DNA from: Saccharopolyspora galaxeae
GTDB taxonomy: Bacteria; Actinomycetota; Actinomycetes; Mycobacteriales; Pseudonocardiaceae
DNA: 64,000 nucleotides
Direction: 5' to 3'
NCBI RefSeq assembly: GCF_016526145.1
Contig: NZ_JADDUE010000016.1
Coordinates: 44,872 to 108,871, forward strand
The translations under genes were made by a program, and so were the position numbers. Shown here one piece after another: positions 26,330-35,761 of this stretch (positions within the stretch are counted from its first letter, which is position 1; the number at the start of each line of letters is the position of its first letter). The notes under the pieces were generated by a model, which saw nothing but the letters and a program-made list of their open reading frames with translations, did no database searches and was not told the origin of the DNA.

Positions 26330-27523
26330 ATGACCGAAGCGACTCCCCGGGCCACCCAAGAGATCACCATCCACACCGACAGCCGCGAAATCCTGGCGAA
26401 CGCGCGGCGGGACATCGAGCGCTACGGGCTCGACGAGTACTACATCGTCGACGTGGATTCGCACCACGTGGAGCTGGACTCGTGGCCGCAGATCATCGAG
26501 CACATCGAGGATCCGGTGCTGCGCGACAGCGGCAGGCAGATGATGCAGAACTGGCCGAACGCGCACAATCTCGCGTTGTCCAACCACCCGCCCGGACTGA
26601 CCCAGCAGGACGTCAGCGGCCGGATCCTGCACCAGGCGTCGCTGGCCGAACCGGTCTCCGACCGCGAGGTGCACCGCGACGTGACACTGGTCCGCCGCGC
26701 GATGGACTCGATGGGCATCGATCTGCAGGTGGTGTTCCCGCAGCCGATGCTGGAGATCGGCCTGCACCCGAGCCCGAGCGCCGCGGTGCAGCTGATGATG
26801 GCCTACAACCGCTGGTTCACCTCAACGATCCTTTCCGCCGAGCCGCGGATCAAGACGATGCTCGGGCTGCCGATCGAGGACCCGGATGCGGCGTTGCGCA
26901 CCATCCGCGAGTACGCCGACCATCCGGGAGTGATCGGGTTCCTGATCACCAGCCAGCACTCGATCGGTGTGCACCGCAACGAGTACATGCCGATCTACGC
27001 GGAGCTCGAACGGCTGGGACTGCCGATCGGTTTCCACGCGGGGCCGAACCAGGCCGACTCGATGACCTCCACGATGAACAAGTTCCTGTCCGCGCACGCC
27101 ATCTCGTTCGTCACCTGCAACATGACGCACCTGACGAATTGGGTGATCAACGGCATCCCGGAGCGGTTCCCCAGCCTGAAGACGATCTGGATCGAGAGCG
27201 GGCTGGCGTGGGTGCCGTTCATGATGCAGCGGCTGGACCACGAGTACCTGATGCGGCAGTCGGACGCTCCGTTGCTGACCAAGCTGCCCAGCGACTACAT
27301 GCGGGAGATGTACTACACCTCGCAGCCCCTCGAGATCACCGACATGGGCCTGCTGGAGAGCACGTTCCGGGCGATGGACGCCGAGAACACGCTGATGTAC
27401 TCGTCGGACTGGCCGCACTGGGATTTCGACGTGCCGGGTCGCATCATGGGCATCCCGTTCCTTTCCGAGCAGGGCAAGCGAAACGTCCTGGGCGAGACGG
27501 CCCGCAAGGTCTTCGGACTCTGA
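26330..27523 (+). CDS. amidohydrolase-2 (ACMSD-like) family protein
   Basis: The 397-residue metal-dependent TIM-barrel enzyme belongs to the family that includes aminocarboxymuconate-semialdehyde decarboxylase and aromatic-acid decarboxylases. Visible metal and active-site motifs are IVDVDSHHVELD (the usual HxH appears as DxDSHH), LPIGFHAGPNQAD with a ligand His, TIWIESGLAWVPFMMQRLDH, and MYSSDWPHWDFD with the conserved Asp. The family performs non-oxidative decarboxylation or hydrolysis; the substrate is unknown. GGAGG lies 6 bases before ATG 26330. Third gene of the operon with the Rieske protein. Divergent LAL control suggests a catabolic or specialised role. Confidence 0.87.
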   Translation: MTEATPRATQEITIHTDSREILANARRDIERYGLDEYYIVDVDSHHVELDSWPQIIEHIEDPVLRDSGRQMMQNWPNAHNLALSNHPPGLTQQDVSGRILHQASLAEPVSDREVHRDVTLVRRAMDSMGIDLQVVFPQPMLEIGLHPSPSAAVQLMMAYNRWFTSTILSAEPRIKTMLGLPIEDPDAALRTIREYADHPGVIGFLITSQHSIGVHRNEYMPIYAELERLGLPIGFHAGPNQADSMTSTMNKFLSAHAISFVTCNMTHLTNWVINGIPERFPSLKTIWIESGLAWVPFMMQRLDHEYLMRQSDAPLLTKLPSDYMREMYYTSQPLEITDMGLLESTFRAMDAENTLMYSSDWPHWDFDVPGRIMGIPFLSEQGKRNVLGETARKVFGL

Positions 27524-27590
27524 GCCGGAGGCGTATGGGCTGAGGGGTCTGAGCTGGGCACGTCCGAACCGCGGACGTCGAGCGGTGTGG

Positions 27591-28751
27591 TCAGCGGAGC
27601 CGGTGACCACCGCGCCACACCGCGTAGGTGAGCGGGACGCCGGGCCGGTAGGCGAGCCACGCGGCACTGGGTGCGTCGAGCACGTGCACATCGGCGCGAG
27701 CTCCTGGCCGCAGCACGCCTACCGCGCCGTCTCCCCTCTCCCGGCGCAGCGCTCGCGCCCCGCCCCAGGTCGCCGCGCGGACGGCTTCGGGCACGGTCAT
27801 CCGCATTTGCAGCACGGCGGTGGTGACGCAGAACGCCATCGAAGTCGTGTAGGACGACCCGGGGTTGCAGTTCGACGCGAGGGCCACCGTCGCGCCCGCG
27901 TCCAGCAGTTCCCGGGCAGGTGGCAACGGCTGGCGGGTGGACAGATCGCACGCGGGCAGCAAGGTCGCCACCGTCTCGGAGCCCGCGAGCGCGGCGACGT
28001 CGTCCCCGTCCAGGTACGTGCAGTGGTCCACGCTGGCCGCGCCCAGCTCGGCGGCCAGCTGCACGCCCGGTCCCGGCCCGAGCTGATTTCCGTGCACCCG
28101 CAGCCCCAGCCCGCGTTCGGCGGCCGCGGTCAGCACGCGTCTGGATTGTTCGGCGTCGAACGCGCCGCGCTCGCAGAACACGTCGCACCAGCCCACGTGA
28201 TCGGAAACCGCGTCCAGCATCTCGCCGCAGACCAGGTCGAGGTACTCGCCGGGATCCCATCCGGACGGCACGAGATGTGCGCCGAGGAAGGTGACCTCGT
28301 CGGCCTCACCCGCGGCCAGCCGCGCGGCGCGCACTTCGTCCTCGACGGTGAGTCCGTACCCGGTCTTGGTCTCCAAGCAGGTCGTGCCTTGCGAAACGGC
28401 CTCGGCCACGTGTCCGCGCAGCGTGCTGGCGAGCGCGTCGCCGGACGCGGCACGAGTGGCTTCCACCGTGGTCGCGATGCCTCCGGCCGAGTAGGGCTCG
28501 CCGTTCATCCGGGCGGCGAACTCGGCTGTCCGCTCCCCGGCGAACACGAGGTGCGTGTGGCTGTCCACCCAGCCGGGCAGCACGGCCCGGCCTTCGACGT
28601 CGATGGCGTGGTCGGCGGCCGGAGCGCGCGCCGCGGGACCCGCCCACGCGATGCGGTCGCCTTCGCACACCAGCGCGGCGTCGCGGAGTTCGCCCAGTTC
28701 GTCGTCGTTCGTGACCAGCTCACCGATTCCGGTGATAACAGTGGATGCCAT
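27591..28751 (-). CDS. hutI: imidazolonepropionase
   Basis: HutI hydrolyses 4-imidazolone-5-propanoate to N-formimidoyl-L-glutamate, the third step of histidine breakdown. The 386-residue amidohydrolase has the metal motif [20 protein letters not shown], the substrate region [43 protein letters not shown] with a metal His, SVDHCTYLD, and [15 protein letters not shown], where the catalytic Asp position is followed by NPG. ATG 28751 has GGAG about 10 bases upstream. It is the last gene of the hut cluster, 73 bp after hutF. It converges with the amidohydrolase gene across 67 bp. Confidence 0.95.
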   Translation of the reverse strand: MASTVITGIGELVTNDDELGELRDAALVCEGDRIAWAGPAARAPAADHAIDVEGRAVLPGWVDSHTHLVFAGERTAEFAARMNGEPYSAGGIATTVEATRAASGDALASTLRGHVAEAVSQGTTCLETKTGYGLTVEDEVRAARLAAGEADEVTFLGAHLVPSGWDPGEYLDLVCGEMLDAVSDHVGWCDVFCERGAFDAEQSRRVLTAAAERGLGLRVHGNQLGPGPGVQLAAELGAASVDHCTYLDGDDVAALAGSETVATLLPACDLSTRQPLPPARELLDAGATVALASNCNPGSSYTTSMAFCVTTAVLQMRMTVPEAVRAATWGGARALRRERGDGAVGVLRPGARADVHVLDAPSAAWLAYRPGVPLTYAVWRGGHRLR

Positions 28752-28824
28752 CGCTGCCCATCTCCAGTGCTTGATCAACGATCAGCGCTGATCCCGGTCG
28801 TGCTGTTCCGGTCGTCCCGTCCGG

Positions 28825-30126
28825 TCATGTCCCGTGCAGCTCCTCGATGACCGCGCCGAGTCGCTGCGCGGCATCGGGAAACCGTTCGTGCGCGCCGTTC
28901 CGGACGACGTGCTCGCCGTCGGCCACGACGTGCCGAACGTCGTCCGCCCGCGCGTGCACGGGCACCGCCGCCATCGGCACCCCGGCCAATCGCGGCCCGT
29001 CGAGCGCGACCGAGACCAGATCCGCGCGGCAGCCGGGTGCGATGCGTCCGGCATTCCAGCCCAGGCCGCGGTGCGCCGTGGCCATCGCGAGTTGCGCGTT
29101 CGTGGTGAAGTGACCCCGGTTCTCCGCACGTAGTCGCTGTCCGGCCTCCACGGCTTGCGCCTCGCCGAGCACGTCGAGCACGGAGTGCCCGTCGCTGCCG
29201 ACCGAGAGCGGACTTCCCGCGGCGGCCAACGCCGAGGCCGGGCCGATGCCGTCACCGAGGTCAGCCTCGGTCGTCGGGCACAGGCAAACCCCGGTGCCGC
29301 TGCCGCCGAGCACCGCGATGTCCCGTTCGTCGAGGTGCGTTGCATGCACCGCGGTGGTCCCGGGCCCCAGCGCTCCGAGCGATTCGAGCAGTTGAGCCGG
29401 GGTGCACCCGTGCGCGGCGAGGCACGCCTCGTTCTCCTTGCGCTGCTCGGATAGGTGGACGTGCAGCGGTGCGCCGGCCCGCCGCGACCACTCCGCGACG
29501 ACGGGAACCTGTTCGGCGGGCACCGCGCGCACCGAATGCACGGCCGCGCCGAGCCGCACCCGCTGACTGTCCACTGTGAACTCCTCGAGGCGATGCGCCC
29601 AGGAGTCGGCATCGGCATCGGCGAACCGCCGCTGCACACCCTCCGCGGGAGCACCGAACCCGGCGGACAAGTAGCACGTGTCCAGCAGCGTCAGCCGGAT
29701 CCCGGCGTCTTCGGCCGCCGCCACGAGCGCGGCCCCCATCGCGTTCAGATCGTCGTAGCGGCCACCGCTGGGGTGGTGCAGGTAGTGGAACTCACCGACG
29801 GAGGTGATCCCGGCCAGCACCATCTCGGCGTACACGGCCGCCGCAAGCCGCCGGTACGACTCCGGATCCAGCCGATCCGCGACCGCGTACATCGTTTCCC
29901 GCCAGGTCCAGAACGTGCCGCGCCCGCCGGTCCGCCCGCGCAATGCCCGGTGGAAGGCGTGCGAATGCCCGTTCGCGAGCCCCGGCAGGCTCAGCCCCGG
30001 CAATCGCCGCGCACCGGCGGGCGGAGTGTCCACAGTGGTCACATCGCGGATCAGCGGGCCGTCGACGTCGACGAGCACCCCGGCTCGCGGCGCACCGTCC
30101 AGCCAGGCCCATTCGCACCAGAACAT
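28825..30126 (-). CDS. hutF: formimidoylglutamate deiminase
   Basis: HutF deiminates N-formimidoyl-L-glutamate to N-formyl-L-glutamate and ammonia, the fourth step of the five-step histidine pathway. The 433-residue amidohydrolase has the metal motif LPGLANGHSHAFHRALRGRT, then GITSVGEFHYLHHPSGG, APLHVHLSEQRKENEACLAA (metal His and substrate Glu), AVHATHLDERDIAVLGG and LSVGSDGHSVLDVLGEAQ with the metal Asp. ATG 30126 overlaps the stop of the M20 hydrolase gene (TGATG), so translation is coupled. A GTG 12 bases upstream is in frame but less attractive. Confidence 0.95.
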   Translation of the reverse strand: MFWCEWAWLDGAPRAGVLVDVDGPLIRDVTTVDTPPAGARRLPGLSLPGLANGHSHAFHRALRGRTGGRGTFWTWRETMYAVADRLDPESYRRLAAAVYAEMVLAGITSVGEFHYLHHPSGGRYDDLNAMGAALVAAAEDAGIRLTLLDTCYLSAGFGAPAEGVQRRFADADADSWAHRLEEFTVDSQRVRLGAAVHSVRAVPAEQVPVVAEWSRRAGAPLHVHLSEQRKENEACLAAHGCTPAQLLESLGALGPGTTAVHATHLDERDIAVLGGSGTGVCLCPTTEADLGDGIGPASALAAAGSPLSVGSDGHSVLDVLGEAQAVEAGQRLRAENRGHFTTNAQLAMATAHRGLGWNAGRIAPGCRADLVSVALDGPRLAGVPMAAVPVHARADDVRHVVADGEHVVRNGAHERFPDAAQRLGAVIEELHGT

Positions 30127-31313
30127 CAGCCGGCCCACGCTTCCAGAACGCGCGCCAGCGCCGCCACTCCGGCTTCGCAGTCGGCCGGTTCGGCGTGCTC
30201 CTGCGGCGCGTGGCTGATGCCGGTCGGGTTGCGTACGAACAGCATTCCGGTCGGGACCTGCGCGGACAGCACTCCCGCGTCGTGCCCCGCCCCGGTGGGC
30301 AACGCAGGCGCGGAGTCCAGCAGCGCCCGCAATTCGTCGCGCAGCTCGGGCCGGAAGTGCACTTCGTCGCCGAAGGACTCCTCGGTCACTTCGGCCCGGC
30401 AGCCCTCATCGGCGGCGAACCGGTGCGCCAGCACCGACAGATGCTCCACCAGCCCGCGCGCCCCCGCGGTGTGCGGAGCGCGCGCATCCAACCACATGTC
30501 CACTGTGGAGGGAATGACGTTGGTGCCGCCCGGACTGGCCGCCACGCGGCCCACCGTCGCCCGCGCACCCAGCTTCGCGGCTTCCTTGCGCACGGCGACC
30601 ACGGTTCTGGACGCGGGCAGCATCGGGTCCCGGCGATCCGGCATCGGTGTGGCCCCAGCGTGGTTGCCCTGGCCGTGGAACCGGAATCGCCAACGGCCGT
30701 GCGCGAGAATCGACGAGGCCACGGCCACCGGGCGGTCCCATCCGACCAGCCCCCGGCCCTGCTCCACGTGCAGTTCCACGAACCGCCCGATCCGGCGCAG
30801 CGCGGCGTCGTCGCGGCCGATGCGCTCGGCAGCGGACCCCATCGCCTCCCCGAACGTCACGCCGTCCACATCGCGCAGCGCCCGCGCCCGCTCCGGCGCG
30901 ATGCTCCCGCTGAGCAGCCGCGAACCGAGGCAGGGCACGCCGAACCGGCCGCCTTCCTCTTCGGCGAACACCACGACGGCCAGTGGTCTCCGCGGCACGA
31001 AGTCCTTGGCCCGCAACGAATCCATCGCGCTCAGCGCCGACACGACGCCCAACGGTCCGTCGAACGCGCCGCCACCGGGAACCGAGTCAAGATGGCTGCC
31101 GGTCACCACGGCGTCGTCGCCAGGTTCACCGAGCCACGCCCAGATGTTGGCGTTGCGGTCGGTCTCCACCCGTAAATCGCGAGCCTGCGCCTGCTCCACG
31201 AACCATTCCCGCAGTTCGCGTTCCGCCGAGTCGAACACGTGCCGCGAGTATCCGCCGCGCAACCGATCGCGCCCGACGTCCTCGATCTGCTCCAGCAACG
31301 CATTGGCACCCAT
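30126..31313 (-). CDS. M20 family amidohydrolase (allantoate/N-carbamoyl amino acid type), probable N-formylglutamate deformylase of the hut pathway
   Basis: This is a 395-residue zinc-dependent amidase of the allantoate amidohydrolase/N-carbamoyl-L-amino acid hydrolase group. Metal-ligand motifs are VVTGSHLDSVPGGGAFDGPL, VVVFAEEEGGRFGVPCLGSR and LHVEQGRGLV; the dimerisation and substrate-binding motif is GQGNHAGATPMPDRRD, and TGAGHDAGVLS and GISHAPQEHAEPADCEAG complete the site. Position between hutU and hutF, and absence of a HutG, suggest that it removes formate from N-formyl-L-glutamate. That role is inference; the fold is certain. ATG 31313 has GGAAGGGG 9 bases upstream. A 215 bp gap separates it from hutU with no feature I can name. 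Confidence 0.88.
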   Translation of the reverse strand: MGANALLEQIEDVGRDRLRGGYSRHVFDSAERELREWFVEQAQARDLRVETDRNANIWAWLGEPGDDAVVTGSHLDSVPGGGAFDGPLGVVSALSAMDSLRAKDFVPRRPLAVVVFAEEEGGRFGVPCLGSRLLSGSIAPERARALRDVDGVTFGEAMGSAAERIGRDDAALRRIGRFVELHVEQGRGLVGWDRPVAVASSILAHGRWRFRFHGQGNHAGATPMPDRRDPMLPASRTVVAVRKEAAKLGARATVGRVAASPGGTNVIPSTVDMWLDARAPHTAGARGLVEHLSVLAHRFAADEGCRAEVTEESFGDEVHFRPELRDELRALLDSAPALPTGAGHDAGVLSAQVPTGMLFVRNPTGISHAPQEHAEPADCEAGVAALARVLEAWAG

Positions 31314-31528
31314 CGCACTCGTCCCCTTCCAGCGATCTCCCTTGCCGCACCGGGCTTTCCGGCGCCCACGAGCCCATGAAACACGCGTTCGATCCGAGGC
31401 GCACGGATGATCACCCGCACCGGCGATCCGTCGGCGTGTCGGCCGCTTTCCCGCGATCGCCCGGTAGCGGGCGGCACACCCGCGCTGCGCTGCACCGACA
31501 GCCGGGCCGGGCAGATCGGGCGGCTCCT

Positions 31529-33190
31529 TCAGCCGTCGTGCGGCATGGGCACGTGCAAACCGCGCTCGGCAGCGACGGTCCGCGCTCGCTGATAACCCGC
31601 GTCCGCGTGCCGCAGAACGCCCGTGCCCGGGTCGTTGCCGAGCACCCGCGCCAGCTTCTGCGCCGCGAGCTCCGTCCCGTCCGCCACCGTGACCTGCCCG
31701 GCGTGCAACGACCGGCCCATGCCAACCCCGCCGCCCTGGTGCACCGACACCCATGAAGCCCCGGATGCGGTGTTCACCAGCGCGTTCAGCAGCGGCCAGT
31801 CCGCCACCGCGTCCGAGCCGTCGGCCATGCCCTCGGTCTCCCGGTACGGCGAGGCGACCGACCCGCTGTCGAGGTGATCGCGGCCCAGCACCAGCGGTGC
31901 AGAGACCTCCCCGGAAGCCACCAGATCGTTGAACAGCAACCCGGCCCGCTCCCGCTCGCCCTGCCCGAGCCAGCAGATCCGCGCCGGCAGCCCCTGGAAA
32001 CCGACCTTCTCCCCGGCCAGCCGGATCCACCGCGCCAGGTGCTCGTCAGCACCGAACTCCCGCAGCACCGCCCGGTCCGTGGCGGCGATGTCGGCCGGAT
32101 CTCCCGACAGCGCCGCCCACCGGAACGGTCCTTTGCCCTCGCAGAACAACGGCCGCAAGTAGGCGGGCACGAAGCCGGGGTAGTCGAAGGCCCGCGAACA
32201 TCCGGCCGTGCGCGCCTCACCGCGCAGTGAATTGCCGTAGTCGAAAACCTCCGCACCCGCGTCGAGGAACCCGACCATCGCTTCGACGTGCTCGGCCATC
32301 GCGTCCCGCGCCCGATCGGTGAACTCGTCCGGTTTCGTCGCCGCGTAGTCGGCCCAGTCGTCCAGCTCGACGCCACGAGGCAGGTAGGACAGCGGATCGT
32401 GCGCGGAGGTCTGGTCGGTGACGATGTCCACCGGGACGCCGCGGCGCAGCAGCCCGGGCAGCACTTCGCAGGCATTGCCGACGAGCCCGATCGACTCCGG
32501 GCGCCGCTGCCGTTTCGCCGCCACAGCACGGGAAACCGCGTCGTCCAGGTCATCGGCGACCACGTCGAGGTAACCGTGCCGGACCCGGCGGTGGGCGCGC
32601 TGCGGATCGCACTCGACGACCAGCGCCGCACCCTCGTTCATGGTCACCGCCAGCGGCTGCGCCCCTCCCATGCCGCCGAGCCCGGCGGTCACGGTGAGCG
32701 TCCCGGCCAGGCTCCCGCCGAAGCGCTTGGCCGCCACCGCCGCGAACGTCTCGTAGGTGCCCTGCAGGATCCCTTGGGTGCCGATGTAGATCCACGATCC
32801 CGCCGTCATCTGCCCGTACATCATGAGCCCGAGCGCATCGAGGCGGCGGAACTCCGGCCAGTTCGCCCAGTCCCCGACCAGGTTCGAGTTCGCGATCAGC
32901 ACCCGCGGCGCCCACTCGTGCGTGCGCAGCACGCCGACCGGTTTCCCGGACTGCACCAGCAGCGTTTCGTCGGCGGCCAGCTCGGCCAGCTCGGCCACGA
33001 TCGCGTCGAAACTCGCCCAGTTCCGCGCGGCGCGGCCGGTGCCGCCGTAGACGACCAGGTCTTCGGGGCGTTCGGCGACTTCCGGGTCGAGGTTGTTCTG
33101 CAGCATTCGCAGCGGCGCCTCGGTGCTCCAGCTCCGCGCGGTCAACGTCGTTCCGCGCGGGGCGCGCACGGTCCTGGGTCCGGCACTCAT
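31529..33190 (-). CDS. hutU: urocanate hydratase
   Basis: HutU uses tightly bound NAD+ to hydrate urocanate to imidazolone propionate, the second step of histidine catabolism. The 553-residue protein is full length and contains the hallmark segments [76 protein letters not shown]-equivalent [15 protein letters not shown], and [17 protein letters not shown] with the catalytic Cys region. [20 protein letters not shown] is near the C-terminus. Its ATG overlaps the hutH stop codon (ATGA), so the two are translated in coupled fashion. Confidence 0.97.
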   Translation of the reverse strand: MSAGPRTVRAPRGTTLTARSWSTEAPLRMLQNNLDPEVAERPEDLVVYGGTGRAARNWASFDAIVAELAELAADETLLVQSGKPVGVLRTHEWAPRVLIANSNLVGDWANWPEFRRLDALGLMMYGQMTAGSWIYIGTQGILQGTYETFAAVAAKRFGGSLAGTLTVTAGLGGMGGAQPLAVTMNEGAALVVECDPQRAHRRVRHGYLDVVADDLDDAVSRAVAAKRQRRPESIGLVGNACEVLPGLLRRGVPVDIVTDQTSAHDPLSYLPRGVELDDWADYAATKPDEFTDRARDAMAEHVEAMVGFLDAGAEVFDYGNSLRGEARTAGCSRAFDYPGFVPAYLRPLFCEGKGPFRWAALSGDPADIAATDRAVLREFGADEHLARWIRLAGEKVGFQGLPARICWLGQGERERAGLLFNDLVASGEVSAPLVLGRDHLDSGSVASPYRETEGMADGSDAVADWPLLNALVNTASGASWVSVHQGGGVGMGRSLHAGQVTVADGTELAAQKLARVLGNDPGTGVLRHADAGYQRARTVAAERGLHVPMPHDG

Positions 33191-34722
33191 GATCGGCCTC
33201 CCAACTGTTCGTCCACTGTGGAATTGACGGCGCCGGAGCGCACGAGCGCCGCTGCCTCGGCGATCTCCGGTGCCACGTGCCGATCCGGTCCCGGCCCCGG
33301 AACACGCGTGCGCAGCAGGTCGCGCACGGCGCCGGTGGCCGCGGCGGGAGCCAGGGGCGCCCGCAGGTCCAGCGCACGGGCCGCCGTCAGCAGCTCAACC
33401 GCCAACACCGTGCCGAGCCCGTCCAGCGCGCGCCGCAGCTTCCGCGCCGCCGACCAGCCCATCGACACGTGGTCCTCCTGCATCGCGCTGGTCGGGATGG
33501 AGTCCACCGATGCGGGCGCGGCCAACCGCTTGACCTCGGTGACCAGCCCCGCCTGCGTGTAATGCGCGATCATGTGCCCGGAGTCCACGCCCGGATCGTC
33601 GGCGAGGAACGCGGGCAACCCCTGCGAACGCGCCACGTCGAGCATCCGGTCGGTGCGCCGCTCGGCCATGCTCGCCACGTCGGCGACCGGGATCGCCAGG
33701 TAGTCCAGCGCGTGCGCCAGCGGAGCGCCGTGGAAATTGCCGTTGGATTCCACCCGGCCGTCCGCGAGCACCACCGGGTTGTCGATCGCCGAGACCAGTT
33801 CGCGCTCGGCCACCGCCGCGGCGAACTCCGCGCCGTCCGCCGCCGACCCGTGCACCTGCGGTGCGCAGCGCAGCGAGTAGGCGTCCTGCACGCGATTGCA
33901 GTCCGGACCGCGGTGGCTGGCCACGATTTCCGAACCTTCGAGCAGCGCCCCCATCCGGGCCGCGGACCGGGCTTGGCCGGGGTGCGGCCGCAACGCCTGC
34001 AGGTCGGCGGCGAAGACGCGATCGGTGCCCAGCAGCGCCTCCACGCTCATCGCCGCGGTCACGTCGGCGACCTCGAGCAGCGCTGCGAGGTCGTGCAGCG
34101 CCAGCACCAGCATGGCGAGCATCCCGTCGGTGCCGTTGGTCAGCGCGAGACCTTCCTTCTCGGCCAGCACGACCGGTTCGATGCCCGCGGCGGCCAACGC
34201 CTCCGCCGCCGGTCGCCGCTCCCCGTCGGCTCCGAAGACCTCGCCTTCCCCGGTAGCGGCCAGCGCCACCGCGGCCAACGGGGCGAGATCACCCGAGCAT
34301 CCGAGCGAGCCGTACTCGTGCACCACCGGAACGATGCCCGCGTTCAGCATCTCCAGGAGCGCCCGCGCCGTCTCCGGGCGCGTGCCCGTGTGCCCGGTCG
34401 CGATGGTGCGCAGCCGCAGCAGCATCAGCCCCCGCACGACCTCGGCCTCGACCGGTTCACCGGCACCGGCTGCGTGCGAGCGCACGAACGACTGCTGAAG
34501 CGCCGCGCGCCGATCCTCCGGGATGTGCCGCACCGCCAGCGCACCGAAACCGGTGGACACTCCGTAGGTGGGCCGTTCCGCCGCGGCGAGCGCGTCGATG
34601 TGCTCGCGCGCGGCCGCGATCTCACGTTCGGCTCCGGCACTGAGTTCGACCGCGGCCCGCCCGCGCGCGACGTCGACGACCTGTTGCCGGGTCAGCTCGC
34701 CGGTCACCTGCACCTTTTGCAT
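33187..34722 (-). CDS. hutH: histidine ammonia-lyase
   Basis: HutH removes ammonia from L-histidine to give urocanate. The 511-residue protein has the family segments [20 protein letters not shown] (catalytic Tyr), [32 protein letters not shown] and [20 protein letters not shown]. The MIO prosthetic group should form at [20 protein letters not shown]; the cyclising triad is Cys-Ser-Gly at residues 142-144 where most family members have Ala-Ser-Gly. ATG 34722 is chosen by alignment with family N-termini; an in-frame GTG lies at 34737. It heads the hut operon and is divergent from the IclR regulator with a palindrome between them. Confidence 0.95.
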   Translation of the reverse strand: MQKVQVTGELTRQQVVDVARGRAAVELSAGAEREIAAAREHIDALAAAERPTYGVSTGFGALAVRHIPEDRRAALQQSFVRSHAAGAGEPVEAEVVRGLMLLRLRTIATGHTGTRPETARALLEMLNAGIVPVVHEYGSLGCSGDLAPLAAVALAATGEGEVFGADGERRPAAEALAAAGIEPVVLAEKEGLALTNGTDGMLAMLVLALHDLAALLEVADVTAAMSVEALLGTDRVFAADLQALRPHPGQARSAARMGALLEGSEIVASHRGPDCNRVQDAYSLRCAPQVHGSAADGAEFAAAVAERELVSAIDNPVVLADGRVESNGNFHGAPLAHALDYLAIPVADVASMAERRTDRMLDVARSQGLPAFLADDPGVDSGHMIAHYTQAGLVTEVKRLAAPASVDSIPTSAMQEDHVSMGWSAARKLRRALDGLGTVLAVELLTAARALDLRAPLAPAAATGAVRDLLRTRVPGPGPDRHVAPEIAEAAALVRSGAVNSTVDEQLGGRS

Positions 34723-34776
34723 ACCCCCATGGCACACGGCTGCGCGGGAAGCGCGTAAGGCCGGTTAGAGTTCTTC

Positions 34777-34794
34777 CGTCTGAAATTCCAGACG
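34777..34794. promoter_or_regulatory. palindromic operator between hutH and the IclR regulator
   Basis: CGTCTGAAATTCCAGACG is an inverted repeat with perfect 6-bp arms (CGTCTG/CAGACG) around a 6-base centre. It lies 14 bases before the regulator start and about 55 bases before hutH, the right place for autorepression and for repression of the hut operon. A TTAGAGT hexamer at 34765-34771 may be the regulator's -10 element. Assignment to the IclR protein is inference. Confidence 0.65.
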
Positions 34795-34808
34795 TCTTGG
34801 AGCGGGTG

Positions 34809-35645
34809 GTGCACGGCAGCAGCGACGTCCCCGCGCTGCGGCGCGGCCTGTCGATCCTGACCGCGCTCGCCGGGCACACCGATCCGGTGTCCGCCGCGAC
34901 GCTGGCGCGCGAGCTGGAGCTGCCGCGGTCGACGACCTACCACCTGCTCGCCGAGCTGACCGACGCCGGTTTCGTCGTGCGGTTGCCCGCGGAACGCCGC
35001 TACGCGCTGGGCGTGGCCGCCTTCGAGCTCGGGTCCGCCTACTTGCGCAACGATCCGCTGGAGCGGCTGGCAGGCCCGCTGCTGCGGAATCTGGCCGATC
35101 GGGTCGGGCACACCGCGCATCTGGGCGTGCTGCACGGCGGTGAGCTGCTGTACCTGGTCAAGGAGCGGCCGTCCTGGCCGCAAGCGCCCACCAAGCAGCA
35201 GCCATCCTGGCCGTCGGCGGACCCGTCAACGCGGCCGCCGACGCTGGTGACGGAGGTCGGCGTCCGGTTGCCCGCACACCTGACCGCCTCCGGCCGGGCG
35301 ATGCTCGCGCAGCTGCCCGCCGCGCAGGTGCGCGCCTGCTTCCCCGCGGGCTTCCCCCGCCGCACCGCCCGCGGGCCGCGCAGCCTGCCGGAGTTGCGCC
35401 GCATGTTGACCGCCGAGCGCGAGCTCGGCTGGGCCGTCGAGGACGGGCACGTGACGGCGGATTTCGCTTCGGTGGCCGGTGCCGTCTCCGGGGCGCAGCG
35501 CTGGCCCGCCGCCGCGATCAGCGTGACCTTCCGGCACGTCTGCGAAGAATCGGCGGCCGCCTGCGGACGGACGTGGCCGGAGCTCGCCGCGGAAGTGCGC
35601 CGCACCGCCGAAGAACTCAGCGAGCAGGTGCACGGCCACCGCTGA
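34809..35645 (+). CDS. IclR family regulator of histidine utilization
   Basis: The 278-residue regulator has an N-terminal winged helix (PALRRGLSILTALAGHTDPV, ATLARELELPRSTTYHLLAE) and an IclR effector domain (AHLGVLHGGELLYLVKERPS, then VGVRLPAHLTASGRAMLAQL, and a C-terminal AISVTFRH). Between residues of the domain's first and second strands there is an extra segment of about 20 residues (SWPQAPTKQQPSWPSADPS) with a repeated PSWP that I do not expect in the family. Start GTG 34809 follows GGAG by 6 bases; GTG 34806 and TTG 34797 are alternatives. Divergent orientation to hutH argues that it is the hut repressor or activator. Confidence 0.88.
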   Translation: MHGSSDVPALRRGLSILTALAGHTDPVSAATLARELELPRSTTYHLLAELTDAGFVVRLPAERRYALGVAAFELGSAYLRNDPLERLAGPLLRNLADRVGHTAHLGVLHGGELLYLVKERPSWPQAPTKQQPSWPSADPSTRPPTLVTEVGVRLPAHLTASGRAMLAQLPAAQVRACFPAGFPRRTARGPRSLPELRRMLTAERELGWAVEDGHVTADFASVAGAVSGAQRWPAAAISVTFRHVCEESAAACGRTWPELAAEVRRTAEELSEQVHGHR

Positions 35646-35695
35646 ACCGCGCGATATCCGAAATTGTTTTTGAAAACGATTATCCGCACACGCAG

Positions 35696-35732
35696 AAGTG
35701 CCCGGTCCCCCTCGCAGGAGGACCGGGCACTT
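35696..35732. terminator. bidirectional terminator between the IclR gene and the secreted-peptide gene
   Basis: AAGTGCCCGGTCC (35696-35708) pairs perfectly with GGACCGGGCACTT (35720-35732), with an 11-base loop. TCTTT follows on the plus strand. It serves the two converging genes. Confidence 0.9.
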
Positions 35733-35761
35733 TCTTTCCCGCGGCGGAAAGACCGGGCGAC

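Noticed and set aside
27560..27578. ACGTCCG/CGGACGT hairpin between the amidohydrolase and hutI as a terminator
   Set aside because: The 7-bp stem is short and has no T-run, so confidence was too low to list it.
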